Shown here: piece by piece, positions 55,021-63,263 of the stretch
How positions within the stretch are numbered: position 1 is the stretch's first letter
How the letters are laid out: each line of letters starts with the position of its first letter
From: Chloracidobacterium sp.
GTDB lineage: Bacteria > Acidobacteriota > Blastocatellia > Pyrinomonadales > Pyrinomonadaceae
Direction of reading: 5' to 3'
DNA: 64,000 bases
Assembly: GCA_016711345.1 (NCBI GenBank)
Contig: JADJTD010000001.1
Span: 3,412,001-3,476,000 of the forward strand
Position numbers and translations under genes: made by a program
Notes under the pieces: generated by a model
Seen by the model: the letters and a program-made list of their open reading frames with translations, nothing else
The model's database searches: none
Told to the model about the DNA's origin: nothing

Positions 55021-55752
55021 AAGTTAGGTCAGGAAACAGCTATCCGAAAATGCAAGTCACAAACTGCCATCGACCGGCACCAAAAAAGAAAAAGATCGGC
55101 AGCATTGGCGGCACCCTTATCACCGCCGATCACAGTTTTGTTTGACTATGTTATATACCGAAACAGGGTTGATTTCCAAATAATTTCGTCTATTTGCTAC
55201 AGAGCACACAGAGACTACTGAGAAAAAACAGGATCTGTTTGTAAGTGCCCTGGGTGTCCAACTGTCCCACCGTTCTTTTTGTCCGGCTGTCCGGAGTTTG
55301 TCCGGCGACCCCACCGGACAGCGTAAGTGGTTGTTTCACAATGGTTTACAGCCGAAAAACTGCCTTGTCCGGTAAATTTTACAAAAAAAACGACATTGTC
55401 TTAAGGCAAATGTTAAACACTGCAAATAAGGCGGTTACGGGTTTTCTTGATTTCTCGAAAAGCAATCATCGTCCGGACAAGCATTTTTTTTGTGCCGAGT
55501 GTCCCACTGTCCCACGAGTTTTTTCATAGGAAATATCGCCACCGAGAACACAGAGCTGACTGAGAAAAATATGATCTATTTCTCTGGGTTCTCGGTGCTC
55601 TCTGTGGCTAATCTCTCTTCACATTTCGTTTTCAAAGAGCAAAATCGCTATTATTACAACGATGTACGCCTCAACATAGCACAATGTTGCATCTTTGGGA
55701 AGGCTGGCTTTCTCGATTTGACCTAACTTTCCGGGTCTCGATCGCGGCATGA
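55021..55752. other. Gene-free region rich in dispersed repeats
   Basis: No gene is supported in this 732-bp stretch. It holds two CACAGAG elements (about 55196-55227 and 55538-55616) and two GTGTCCCACTGTCCCAC-type words (55254-55270; 55498-55515). The second is an 18-nt exact match, on the opposite strand, to 711-728. A GATCGGC/GCCGATC inverted repeat lies near 55095-55132. Two overlapping short frames in 55245-55726 lack ribosome sites and follow repeat boundaries. Confidence 0.6.
55538..55616. repeat. CACAGAG inverted-repeat element
   Basis: CCACCGAGAACACAGAG is followed ~40 bp later by GGTTCTCGGTGCTCTCTGTGG, its imperfect inverse. It is the same kind as the element between the two M16 genes (61708-61801). 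Confidence 0.6.
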
Positions 55753-56217
55753 TCAACTACCGACCTTTTCAACAAGTTCGTCAAGGAGGGCGATCTGGGA
55801 CGGATTGAGCTTACGGCGAGCGGTCGGAATATCGAACCACTCGGCACGGTCGACCTCGGGAAACTCCTGCATCTTGCCGGATCTCGGAGGCCATTCCATC
55901 TCAAAGGTATTGGACTTAACGTTCTCGGTGTCGAGGTCGCCTTCGACTGCAAACGCGTGAACTACCTTTCCCGCCTTTTGTGTGACCGGCTTTAGCCGAA
56001 TAAATTCGCTTGCGGGCGGTTTTGAGCCGAGTTCCTCTTCAAACTCGCGGATCGCCGTCGTTAGCGTTTCCTCGCCGACCTCGAACTCGCCTTTCGGTAT
56101 CGACCACGCGCCTTCATCCTTCGAACTATTGAACGGCCCACCCGGATGAACGATCAGTACTTCGAGAGATTCCTTGTCGACGCGGTACATCAATATGCCT
56201 GCACTTTGCTTTGCCAT
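55753..56217 (-). CDS. NUDIX hydrolase
   Basis: The 154-residue protein has a complete Nudix box at residues 43-64 (GEFEVGEETLTTAIREFEEE, then LG). The surrounding AWSIPKGEFE and VLIVHPGGPF resemble diadenosine tetraphosphate or nucleotide-sugar hydrolases. The substrate cannot be chosen. It starts at ATG 56217. Confidence 0.9.
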   Translation of the reverse strand: MAKQSAGILMYRVDKESLEVLIVHPGGPFNSSKDEGAWSIPKGEFEVGEETLTTAIREFEEELGSKPPASEFIRLKPVTQKAGKVVHAFAVEGDLDTENVKSNTFEMEWPPRSGKMQEFPEVDRAEWFDIPTARRKLNPSQIALLDELVEKVGS

Positions 56218-56314
56218 TTAATATTCGAAATCGCTTTGCTAAACCGCAACCTTTCGGGAGGTAATCCTTCTTTGTTTTTTGTATTCACACATCTTAGGCA
56301 AAAAACGCGTGAAA

Positions 56315-56929
56315 TTAATTCTCGACACTTGGCCCATCAATCAGAATCAGCTTTCCGCCCTTTTCAGAGGATGGAATCTCCACCTTTAGTAGCGTCTTTT
56401 CCCAAGGCAACATTGTAGATTCTGTCGCCTTTAAAACTGCAGTTCCCGCATCATAAATTGCAAGAACAAACCATGGCTTTGTCTGCGTCATGATAGTGAA
56501 TTGAACATTCTTAAGTTGATCTGGAAGTTTGTCAAGGTGCATAGCTTTTGCAGGTTCAAGAAGAAAGGCCATTATCCCAACTCGCTGTTTGTATCGGCGA
56601 ACGTCGATTGTAACGCTTCCCTTAATGCATTTTTCTTTTGCCGGTTTTCCGAACGGCGGACTCGAAAAAACTTGACGTCCAATACTCATCGCAAATAATT
56701 GATGTAAGCCTTCATAATCAGTTAGGCGTCGACCTTTTCCAAGTTTGGTCATCGAGTCCTTGTATTTAATATGCGATATTCCGCTTTTGTGCCTCGAAGT
56801 CTTTCCTTCCGCACCATGATTGCCAATTAATCCGTAATAAATATCACCCTGAGCAACCTGCACAAAGTAGAGAAATTCTTTTGTCCACTTTCCGTTAGTT
56901 GCTAGCAGCTTATAATCCAGATCTTCCAT
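56315..56929 (-). CDS. Hypothetical protein after SRAP-tail copy C
   Basis: From ATG 56929 (MEDLDYKLLATNGKW) the product has 204 residues. It has a beta-rich start (KEFLYFVQVAQGDIYYGLIG), a middle with EGLHQLFAMSIGRQVFSSPP and a late block QFTIMTQTKPWFVLAIYDAG. No family is recognised. The longer frame beginning 56992 translates the repeat out of phase and is rejected. The gene starts 10 bp after the tail copy ends. It may be a cargo gene of that repeat array. Confidence 0.6.
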   Translation of the reverse strand: MEDLDYKLLATNGKWTKEFLYFVQVAQGDIYYGLIGNHGAEGKTSRHKSGISHIKYKDSMTKLGKGRRLTDYEGLHQLFAMSIGRQVFSSPPFGKPAKEKCIKGSVTIDVRRYKQRVGIMAFLLEPAKAMHLDKLPDQLKNVQFTIMTQTKPWFVLAIYDAGTAVLKATESTMLPWEKTLLKVEIPSSEKGGKLILIDGPSVEN

Positions 56930-56938
56930 AGATTTGAT

Positions 56939-57005
56939 ACTTCCGATTCTCGTCAGGATAAAAGTGTTCGAAAAAGGAGGAGAGTTGGTCAAATTCCGTC
57001 TTATC
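56939..57005 (-). repeat. SRAP-tail direct repeat, copy C (diverged)
   Basis: It aligns with 58434-58500 at 49 of 67 positions by hand. On the minus strand the frame reads EFDQLSSFFEHFYPDENRKY, a decayed form of the SRAP C-terminus. Confidence 0.75.
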
Positions 57006-57636
57006 GTCGTAGCCTATCCGCCACATCGCGCATGGAATGGTTCCGGTTAGATATTTTTGTTTTGAAGGCTGGATTTGATTCTCTCGAATAATCTTCAAGG
57101 ATCTTCCACGTATCTTCTAACCAATCTAAATCTGTACCATGTCGAGCATAATGCGGAACCGACACACTGTTGGCGAAATTTTGTCCTAAGTGTTCCGCAA
57201 AAAGGTTTGATACATACCCGCCGAAAAGAATAAAAAGTGATTGGGAATCGGCACCTATATCCGACATTTCGTCTCGAAATACTTCTATATGCTTTCGAGT
57301 CTTGACTGGATCGCTACGAAGCATCTGAATTAACTTGTAAGATTTGGGTTCGATCTCACCCTTTATTAGGTCGGTCATATAGGCGCCACGATACGGGCTA
57401 TCATTGAAGGCGTATATGAGTTTTCGGTCGTTTTTGCCGCCTCTAAAGTTTGACCATGTCTCGGAGCGAAAAGCCGAGATATTGAGGCCACCCATTACGA
57501 TTGAAGGCTTCAGAGTGAGCATATTCTCGGCAATTATTCCGGTATCTTTTGCGTTTGAAGGATTCCAGATCGCCCAACTGCCAACGTCTCCGTACTTCTT
57601 TCCGAGTTTCTCAAAGGTATTTAGGTCGATGGCCAT
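57001..57636 (-). CDS. Hypothetical protein after SRAP-tail copy B
   Basis: From ATG 57636 (MAIDLNTFEKLGKKYGDVGS) the product has 211 residues. Motifs GSWAIWNP, MGGLNISA and YRGAYMTDLIKGEIEPKSYK resemble an uncharacterised family with a uracil-DNA-glycosylase-like layout; this is recalled only. The ATG follows the TAG stop of the tail copy after one base, so translation could be coupled. The reading from 57714 starts in the repeat, out of phase, and is rejected. Confidence 0.62.
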   Translation of the reverse strand: MAIDLNTFEKLGKKYGDVGSWAIWNPSNAKDTGIIAENMLTLKPSIVMGGLNISAFRSETWSNFRGGKNDRKLIYAFNDSPYRGAYMTDLIKGEIEPKSYKLIQMLRSDPVKTRKHIEVFRDEMSDIGADSQSLFILFGGYVSNLFAEHLGQNFANSVSVPHYARHGTDLDWLEDTWKILEDYSRESNPAFKTKISNRNHSMRDVADRLRR

Positions 57637-57637
57637 T

Positions 57638-57749
57638 CTATTTCTTAATATTTTCCACGGGATAAAGGTGTTCGAGTGTGTCGGGGAGTTGGTCGAATTC
57701 CATTTTGCCTTCATATGGACGGCGCAGGGCTTCGCCGCCTTTGTTTAGC
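57638..57749 (-). repeat. SRAP-tail direct repeat, copy B
   Basis: 57650-57749 aligns with 58441-58540 at 85 of 100 positions by hand. The minus-strand frame reads GEALRRPYEGKMEFDQLPDT, then LEHLYPVENIKK and a stop, like the end of SRAP without its body. The stop codon of the pyridoxamine-oxidase-like gene lies inside its right edge. Confidence 0.88.
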
Positions 57750-58368
57750 CGTCGGGTTTGTTCGTTTTGAGTTTTTCGATCTCTCTTTCCAATTTTTCGA
57801 TATGTTCGTGGAGCGGTGCGGTCATTGAGCGTATCTCGTCCATCGTGTATCGCGGCGTGATGTGCTGTGGGCAATTCCAGTCGAAAGCCTCGACGTGCAA
57901 TATCATGGCACGCTCTATCTTTGCCTTGTAGCCGGGCATCGTTAGCTGTCCGATGATTTCGGGAACATCTGCCGCGTCTTTCACCTCGACCCTGACGAGG
58001 ACCTTTAGACGCCTCTGTCCGGGGTAATCCATCAGGAAAAGTGCCGCTTTGTCGTTGCCGGCGAGATTTCCGACGCTTATATATTGCAGGTTGCCGCGAA
58101 AATCCGCGAAACCGAGAGTTTGTTCGTCGAGCACTTTTAGAAAGCCTTTTGGACCGCCGCGAAACTGGATGTACGGCTGGCCGTTCTCACCCACCGTTGC
58201 CATATAAAAGCCGTCACGCTGATCAATGAAATCGATCTCGGCGTCCGACAGGCCATGAAAATCCGACTCGCCACCTTCAAATCTAGCGTATGCTTTGCGG
58301 GTACCGTAATGCTCCTGCGCCGCCTTAACAGCTGGGGTAAATGTCAGTTCGTGGAATTTATTTGACAC
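57745..58368 (-). CDS. Pyridoxamine 5'-phosphate oxidase-family protein
   Basis: The 207-residue protein shows the split-barrel FMN-binding pattern: FIDQRDGFYMATVGENGQPY, then IQFRGGPKGFLKVLDEQTLG and GNLAGNDKAALFLMDYPGQR. These resemble the PNPOx-like group that binds FMN or F420 rather than true PdxH. The C-terminal helix (MTAPLHEHIEKLEREIEKLK) is coiled. It sits between SRAP-tail copies A and B. Confidence 0.85.
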   Translation of the reverse strand: MSNKFHELTFTPAVKAAQEHYGTRKAYARFEGGESDFHGLSDAEIDFIDQRDGFYMATVGENGQPYIQFRGGPKGFLKVLDEQTLGFADFRGNLQYISVGNLAGNDKAALFLMDYPGQRRLKVLVRVEVKDAADVPEIIGQLTMPGYKAKIERAMILHVEAFDWNCPQHITPRYTMDEIRSMTAPLHEHIEKLEREIEKLKTNKPDG

Positions 58369-58428
58369 CTCAACTCCTCAATAGATATGCAGGGAAATGT
58401 AGCACTAACCGTTTGGGTAGGCAAGAGG

Positions 58429-59070
58429 CTAATACTTCGTATTCTCATCGGGATAAAGATGTTCGAGTGTGTCGGGGAGTTGGTCGAATTCCATCTCGCC
58501 TTTGAATGGACGGAGCAGGGCTTCGTCGCCTTCGAGGAGCCAGAGTTTTTGTTCTTCTATGCTGCCCAAGATGACGGGCATCGCTTTTTCGTGGATCGGT
58601 TTCATGAACTCGTTCGGCTCGGTGGTGAATGTGGTGAACGAGTATCGCGTTTGATCGCCTTCGAAGTAGCGGCTCCAGAGTCCGGCGAGGGCGTAGGGCG
58701 TGCGGCCGGCGACAAATATTTCGACCGGCGGCAGGCCTTTGCCTTTTATCGGCCACTCGTAAAAGCTGTCTATCGGAAAGATGCAGCGTTGGCCTTTGCG
58801 AAGAAGATCGGGCCAGAGCTTTTTCTCGTGCATCGTCTCGACGCGGGCGTTGAATGTCGGGAACTTTGCTTCAAACTGCTTCGATCCGTCCCACTGACAC
58901 CACCAACGTGCCTCAAGCGTCTTTACAAGCCCGTCACCACGCCGGGCAACAATATACGCAGGCTCTGTCGGACGAAGATTTCGCCGCGGCACAGCAAGTT
59001 CAGGATTATTCCATTCGTAGATGAATTGTCGATAGGCCTTCATCTCAGCCTGTGAAGCTCGTCCGCACAT
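58429..59070 (-). CDS. SOS response-associated peptidase (SRAP; YedK/HMCES-like)
   Basis: This protein forms a covalent bond with abasic sites in single-stranded DNA and shields them. Cys2 at the N-terminus (MCGRASQAEM), Asn in FNARVETMHE, the Glu in IDSFYEWPI and His in KPIHEKAMPVIL are the conserved site. At 213 residues it is full length. Its last ~30 codons (GEMEFDQLPDTLEHLYPDEN...) are present twice more downstream (copies B and C). Start ATG 59070 is fixed because Cys2 must follow Met1. Confidence 0.93.
   Translation of the reverse strand: MCGRASQAEMKAYRQFIYEWNNPELAVPRRNLRPTEPAYIVARRGDGLVKTLEARWWCQWDGSKQFEAKFPTFNARVETMHEKKLWPDLLRKGQRCIFPIDSFYEWPIKGKGLPPVEIFVAGRTPYALAGLWSRYFEGDQTRYSFTTFTTEPNEFMKPIHEKAMPVILGSIEEQKLWLLEGDEALLRPFKGEMEFDQLPDTLEHLYPDENTKY
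58434..58540 (-). repeat. SRAP-tail direct repeat, copy A (within the SRAP gene)
   Basis: This is the parental copy, read in frame as the SRAP C-terminus. It is matched by copies at 57650-57749 and 56939-57005, all in the same orientation. Confidence 0.88.
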
Positions 59071-59124
59071 ATGGTAAGGATAGTTGATAAAACAGAAAGC
59101 ATAAAGTTTGATCCCTCCGCTCCG

Positions 59125-59190
59125 GCGGCATAGCCGCAGATCCTTAATAGCCGCAATGGAAAAGCATGGCTTTTCCGCACAGCGATGGGC
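59125..59190. repeat. REP-like double hairpin, copy 2
   Basis: GCGGC-ATA-GCCGC (59125-59137) is followed by AGCCGCAATGG and GGAAAAGC-ATG-GCTTTTCC (59158-59176), then CAGCGATGGGCG. It has the same order as 47228-47294; the stem sequences have changed with compensating changes. Confidence 0.7.
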
Positions 59191-59423
59191 GAAGACTAGA
59201 CCTCGGCGAGGGCACCGTCAACGATAGCTCCGTTGAAACTTTTATTAACAAACAACTTTACTTCCAAAGCGTGAACTTTACCATTAAGCGCGACGATCTT
59301 CGTGAGTTAGCCAACGCCAAGGACATTGAACTTCAAATTGGCAGGTTTGAGGGCTCCGTGGAGAAGGACGGACAGCCGAGAATCAAAACATTGCTTGATC
59401 TTGCCAATAAGAAAGTGAACTAG
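59166..59423 (+). pseudogene. 3' fragment of a truncated gene
   Basis: The frame's second half (VNFTIKRDDLRELANAKDIE, LQIGRFEGSVEKDGQPRIKT) reads like the C-terminal domain of larger acidobacterial proteins that end with an ...IANA...E.QIG pattern. The only start (ATG 59166) lies inside the REP-like hairpin, and the frame has a stop at 59148. It is probably the 3' end of a gene cut by the repeat. Confidence 0.5.
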
Positions 59424-59505
59424 GTGAGATCCTCCAGATTGTTATTCAGCGTCTCGATCTGTTTTTCCAGCTCGGCGAAGAGGTCACGAAGTTCTTGATT
59501 CGGTT

Positions 59506-59913
59506 CTACATCAGAATGTTTAATCCTTCCTGTGAGAAATGACGGTCGTGGCTCAGAACGTCTTTGATTTCGCGGCTCCGGCAGATGTTTATCGAGATAC
59601 AATCGGTCAGACTGTAGCTTTTGTCGGGGCGTTTCTTGTAAAGATCAACCCCCTCAAGAAAAATCTCATGAGATATGGGAATGACTTCGGTATTTTGATC
59701 GGCGAGAATCAATTCTACTATCTCAACCGCCCTCAAGCGTAATAGCGGTCCGTATTCGCAAAAAAAGGTGAGGACTTCTGTGAGAACTGACTCGGTAGTT
59801 ATGTAATGTGGGTTGAGGAGATTAGTTTCGGCGAGTACGGCCGCTTCGTGCCATTGGTCTTGCGGATTGATGATTCCCGCAAAAAATACAGTGTCGGCAA
59901 ATACCAGATTCAT
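59506..59913 (-). CDS. PIN-domain toxin, VapC-like
   Basis: The 135-residue protein has the PIN nuclease acidic residues: Asp7 in VFADTVFFAGI, a Glu in TTESVLTEVLTFF and an Asp in SYSLTDCISI. It is probably an RNA-cleaving toxin. It overlaps the upstream antitoxin gene by 4 bp (ATGA), so translation is coupled. Confidence 0.85.
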   Translation of the reverse strand: MNLVFADTVFFAGIINPQDQWHEAAVLAETNLLNPHYITTESVLTEVLTFFCEYGPLLRLRAVEIVELILADQNTEVIPISHEIFLEGVDLYKKRPDKSYSLTDCISINICRSREIKDVLSHDRHFSQEGLNILM

Positions 59914-60143
59914 CTTTTCGGCGTTCCGTAGATATAATGGTCATGCTGTTCGGCCCCGTCTGTAGGCAGCTTTTCCCAAACTTCATCTGGAACATCGGCC
60001 ACTAATTCCTGAATTTTTTCGCCCAACTTCTTAGGTCGATCCTGTTTACTGATCACACCGTTAACATAGCGCAAAACATCTTCACGCTCTTTGTCGGACA
60101 GAGTTCTTATTTTATTTACAATTTGTTCTTCGACGATCTGCAT
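59910..60143 (-). CDS. VapB-like antitoxin
   Basis: The 77-residue protein starts at ATG 60143 with GAGG six bases upstream (MQIVEEQIVNKIRTLSDKER). The N-terminus reads as a helix that could dimerise, followed by a partly disordered tail (VWEKLPTDGAEQHDHYIYGT) suited to wrapping the PIN domain. It is not a clear AbrB or RHH type. Assignment rests mainly on its coupling to the PIN gene. Confidence 0.7.
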   Translation of the reverse strand: MQIVEEQIVNKIRTLSDKEREDVLRYVNGVISKQDRPKKLGEKIQELVADVPDEVWEKLPTDGAEQHDHYIYGTPKR

Positions 60144-60420
60144 AATGTACCTCAATGCTCACATATTACCACTAGGCAACATATCCACGGCATTATCTAC
60201 ATGCTTGGACGCATATTCATGACAGACATTCTATCACGATTTTTACAATCGCTATCAACTCTTCCTGCGATAGACAGTCGCCGTTATTTTTCAAGTTGAG
60301 TGGCTATTCACGCCCGTCAGCGTACTTCGGACGATTGAGCATATTGAGTGTCCTTTTCTGACAGATATTGTTTTTTGCATTTTTGTGGGCAAAATGTTCT
60401 GATAAAAATAGCAGAAAATT

Positions 60421-61698
60421 ATGTCAGAAACATTCAAATTGCCACCGCTTGAAATTGAAGAATACACGCTCGCGAATGGATTGCGCGTTGTTTTAAATGC
60501 TGATAATGCGATACCTGTTGTGTCGGTTGCTGTCTATTACAACGTTGGTTCGCGTAATGAGCGCGAAGGGCGTACAGGCTTTGCTCATTTGTTTGAGCAT
60601 ATGATGTTCCAGGGGTCGGAGAATGTGCCGAAGGCTGGGCATTTTCAGCACATAATGAAGGCCGGCGGGACGATGAACGGGACGACTTCGAGCGAGCGGA
60701 CAAATTATTTTGAGACGCTTCCGGCGAATCAGCTGCCGCTTGCTTTGTGGCTTGAATCGGATCGAATGCGTTCGCTGGCGGTGACGCAGGAAAATCTTGA
60801 TAACCAACGCGAGGCGGTGAAGGAAGAGAAGCGTTTGAGGTACGACAATCAGCCTTATGGGCAGATATTCGATCTCATCAACGAGATGATCTACAAGAAT
60901 TTTGCCAATTCGCATTCGACGATCGGATCGATGGAGCATCTGGATGAAGCGACGGTCGAGGATGTTCAGGAATTTTTCCGTATTTATTACGCTCCGAATA
61001 ATGCAGTGCTTACGCTGTCCGGAGCGTTTGAGATTCAAACCGCAAAAGATCTGATCGAGACCTATTTTGGCGATATACAGTCGCAGCCTTTGCCGCCTGA
61101 ACTTGATGTGAGTGAGCCGCCCGAGGTCGCCTCGACCTATAAGGAATGGGAAGACAATCTGGCGCCGTTTCCGGCATTTTTGATCGGCTGGAAAATCCCG
61201 AAGAGGCGTTCACCTGAATTCAATGCGCTTTATCTCGCCGGAAAGATCCTTTACGACGGCGAGAGTTCGCGGCTTTACCAAAAGTTGGTCAAGGGCGAAG
61301 AATCTGTCATTCAGCTTTTTGGTTTTACCGATGAACGACGCGGGCCATCGAGTATTTTTGTCGGAGCAATACCAAAGCCGGACAAAGACCTGAGTAAGAT
61401 CCGCGAAACGATAATGCATGAGATCCACGATCTCGCCGACCACGGCCCGACCGCCGAAGAAATGGAAAAGATCGAGAATCAGCTTGTAAATGATTCCGTT
61501 CGTATGCGGCAGTCTTCGATGTCGCGGGCTCAGTCAATAGCAGAATTTGCTTTGTATGACGGAGATCCGACATTGATAAACAGCGATCTTGATGAACTAC
61601 TCGCTGTCACTGCGGAACAGATCCGCCACGCGGTCGGTGTGTATTTGAATACTGACAATCGCGCGTTACTCGATGTTGTGCCCGCCGGAAAAGGGTAA
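60421..61698 (+). CDS. M16 zinc metallopeptidase, catalytic subunit
   Basis: The 425-residue protein has the inverted zinc motif HLFEH (His56, Glu59, His60) in RTGFAHLFEHMMFQG, and the downstream Glu expected in the EAVKEEKRLRYDN segment. It has no signal peptide. The pair with the next M16 gene is typical of bacterial two-subunit M16B enzymes related to mitochondrial processing peptidase. Substrates are peptides of unknown origin. Confidence 0.92.
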   Translation: MSETFKLPPLEIEEYTLANGLRVVLNADNAIPVVSVAVYYNVGSRNEREGRTGFAHLFEHMMFQGSENVPKAGHFQHIMKAGGTMNGTTSSERTNYFETLPANQLPLALWLESDRMRSLAVTQENLDNQREAVKEEKRLRYDNQPYGQIFDLINEMIYKNFANSHSTIGSMEHLDEATVEDVQEFFRIYYAPNNAVLTLSGAFEIQTAKDLIETYFGDIQSQPLPPELDVSEPPEVASTYKEWEDNLAPFPAFLIGWKIPKRRSPEFNALYLAGKILYDGESSRLYQKLVKGEESVIQLFGFTDERRGPSSIFVGAIPKPDKDLSKIRETIMHEIHDLADHGPTAEEMEKIENQLVNDSVRMRQSSMSRAQSIAEFALYDGDPTLINSDLDELLAVTAEQIRHAVGVYLNTDNRALLDVVPAGKG

Positions 61699-61707
61699 GA
61701 ATCTTTA

Positions 61708-61801
61708 CCACAGAGAACACGGAGGACGCGGAGAAAAAGAGATTTTTAGTGTTTTGATTGGATATTAGAGATTTTTGTTCAATCCTCTGTGATCTCTGTG
61801 G
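61708..61801. repeat. CACAGAG inverted-repeat element between the M16 genes
   Basis: CCACAGAGAACACGGAGGA (61708-61726) is the near inverse of TCCTCTGTGATCTCTGTGG (61783-61801), 17 of 19 positions. Related words lie near 37421, 55200 and 55550. Confidence 0.75.
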
Positions 61802-61814
61802 TTAATCCAAATTT

Positions 61815-63263
61815 ATGACACCAGAATTACGAAAATCAGTACCCGAACCATTAGCCCCGGTAAAGTTCGATATTCCGCAGCCTTTTCAGACTACGCTTGA
61901 TAATGGGCTGCGCGTGGTTATTTTTGAGAACGAACGTTTGCCGCTAGTCAGCTACCGGCTGGCGTTTCATTCGGGTGATGTTAACGATCCTCAAGATGCG
62001 ACCGGGATGACGTCCGCGATGGCGTCGATGTTGACCGAGGGAACGGAAAATTACTCGAGCCTGCAGCTTGCTGAAAAGATCGAACGTCTAGGCGCAAGCA
62101 TTGGTGCGAGTGCCTCAGACGATTTTACGATCATTTCTGCATCGAGCCTTTCGCTTTACCGGACTGAGATACTTGGTTTAATGGCGGAGGTCGTGTTGCG
62201 GCCGACATTTCCTGAAGACGAACTTGATCTTTATCGCCGAAATACCGTAGAGAATCTCAAATTTCAACGTTCTCAGCCGGGCTTTCTAGCCGGCGAACAA
62301 GCCGCGAAACTGATCTACGGCGAGCATCCGTATTCAAAGGTTTCGCCGAATGCCGAAAACATTGAGAAGCTTGACCGATCAAAGCTCGCAGAGTTTCATG
62401 CGAAGGCGTTTATACCCAACAATGCGATGTTCATCGTCGTCGGCGACATCAAACGTGACGAATTTCTTACAGAGCTAAACGAACTTTTTGGCGACTGGCA
62501 GCAGGGAAGTTTGCCCTCAGCATCGTTTGAAATGCCGCCTGCGCGCAGTACCCGCAGCCTTACGATAGTTGATCGGCCGGATTCCGCGCAGTCGAATATC
62601 GTGTTGACCAATCTAGGCGTAAAGCGCACCGATCCAGACTATTTTCCGCTGATCGTTATGAATCAGGTTCTCGGTGCAGGAGCTTCGTCGCGTGTGTTTA
62701 TGAATTTGCGTGAGGAAAAAGGTTATACCTACGGGGCATACACGCGTCTCGAAACAAAGAAACTGGCAGGCGATTTCGAAGCGACCGCCGAGGTGCGGAC
62801 ATCTGTCACCGGCGATTCGTTAAAAGAATTTTTTTATGAACTCGACCGCATCCGAAATGAAAAGGTCGGTGAAACGGAATTAGCAGATGCTAAGAATTTT
62901 CTCACGGGCGTCTTTCCTATCCGTGCTGAAACTCAGGAAGGCCTGACAAATTTAATAGTAAATCAAAACCTTTACGGTCTGCCGGATGACTATCTACAGA
63001 CTTACCGCGAGAATGTCGATGCTGTGACCGCTGATGATGTTCAGCGCATCGCGGTCAAACACGTTCGTCCGAGCGAAATGGCAATAGTGATAGTTGGAGA
63101 CGCCAGCGAAGTTCTGCCGCAGGCGAAAGAATATGCGGCGACGGTCGAGATCTTCGACACCGAAGGCAAACAAAAGAAGTTAACCACGAAAAAACACGAA
63201 AAGGCACCAAAAAGAAAAATTCTTTTTGGTGCCTTTTCGTTTAATTTAGTGGTTTCTTGCTAA
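61815..63263 (+). CDS. M16 family protein, non-catalytic subunit
   Basis: The 482-residue protein keeps the M16 fold but has SAMAS at the zinc position (ATGMTSAMASMLTEGT). Its C-terminal half keeps the arginine/tyrosine pair region (NLREEKGYTYGAYTRLE) that shapes the substrate cleft. It should form a heterodimer with the upstream catalytic subunit. The last ~25 codons (KKLTTKKHEKAPKRKI... to the stop) are read through an inverted-repeat element (63196-63240), so the natural C-terminus was probably near DTEGKQ. Confidence 0.88.
   Translation: MTPELRKSVPEPLAPVKFDIPQPFQTTLDNGLRVVIFENERLPLVSYRLAFHSGDVNDPQDATGMTSAMASMLTEGTENYSSLQLAEKIERLGASIGASASDDFTIISASSLSLYRTEILGLMAEVVLRPTFPEDELDLYRRNTVENLKFQRSQPGFLAGEQAAKLIYGEHPYSKVSPNAENIEKLDRSKLAEFHAKAFIPNNAMFIVVGDIKRDEFLTELNELFGDWQQGSLPSASFEMPPARSTRSLTIVDRPDSAQSNIVLTNLGVKRTDPDYFPLIVMNQVLGAGASSRVFMNLREEKGYTYGAYTRLETKKLAGDFEATAEVRTSVTGDSLKEFFYELDRIRNEKVGETELADAKNFLTGVFPIRAETQEGLTNLIVNQNLYGLPDDYLQTYRENVDAVTADDVQRIAVKHVRPSEMAIVIVGDASEVLPQAKEYAATVEIFDTEGKQKKLTTKKHEKAPKRKILFGAFSFNLVVSC
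63196..63240. repeat. 21-bp perfect hairpin inside the M16 C-terminus
   Basis: ACGAAAAGGCACCAAAAAGAA (63196-63216) pairs perfectly with 63220-63240 around AAA. It looks like an intergenic palindrome or terminator now read as coding sequence. A wider arm, TTAACCACGAA versus TTTAGTGGTT, extends it. Confidence 0.8.

Noticed and set aside
55245..55726. Two overlapping forward frames of 94 and 78 codons
   Set aside because: They are built from dispersed repeat words, lack ribosome sites and show no domain.
57001..57714. N-terminal extension of the hypothetical protein into tail copy B
   Set aside because: The extension reads the SRAP tail in a shifted frame; ATG 57636 directly follows the tail's own stop.
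59420..59602. A 60-codon minus-strand frame ending in a helical tail
   Set aside because: It overlaps the 3' end of the PIN toxin in another frame and has no ribosome site; the helix-like tail (LRDLFAELEKQIETLNNN) is noted, but coding is not supported.
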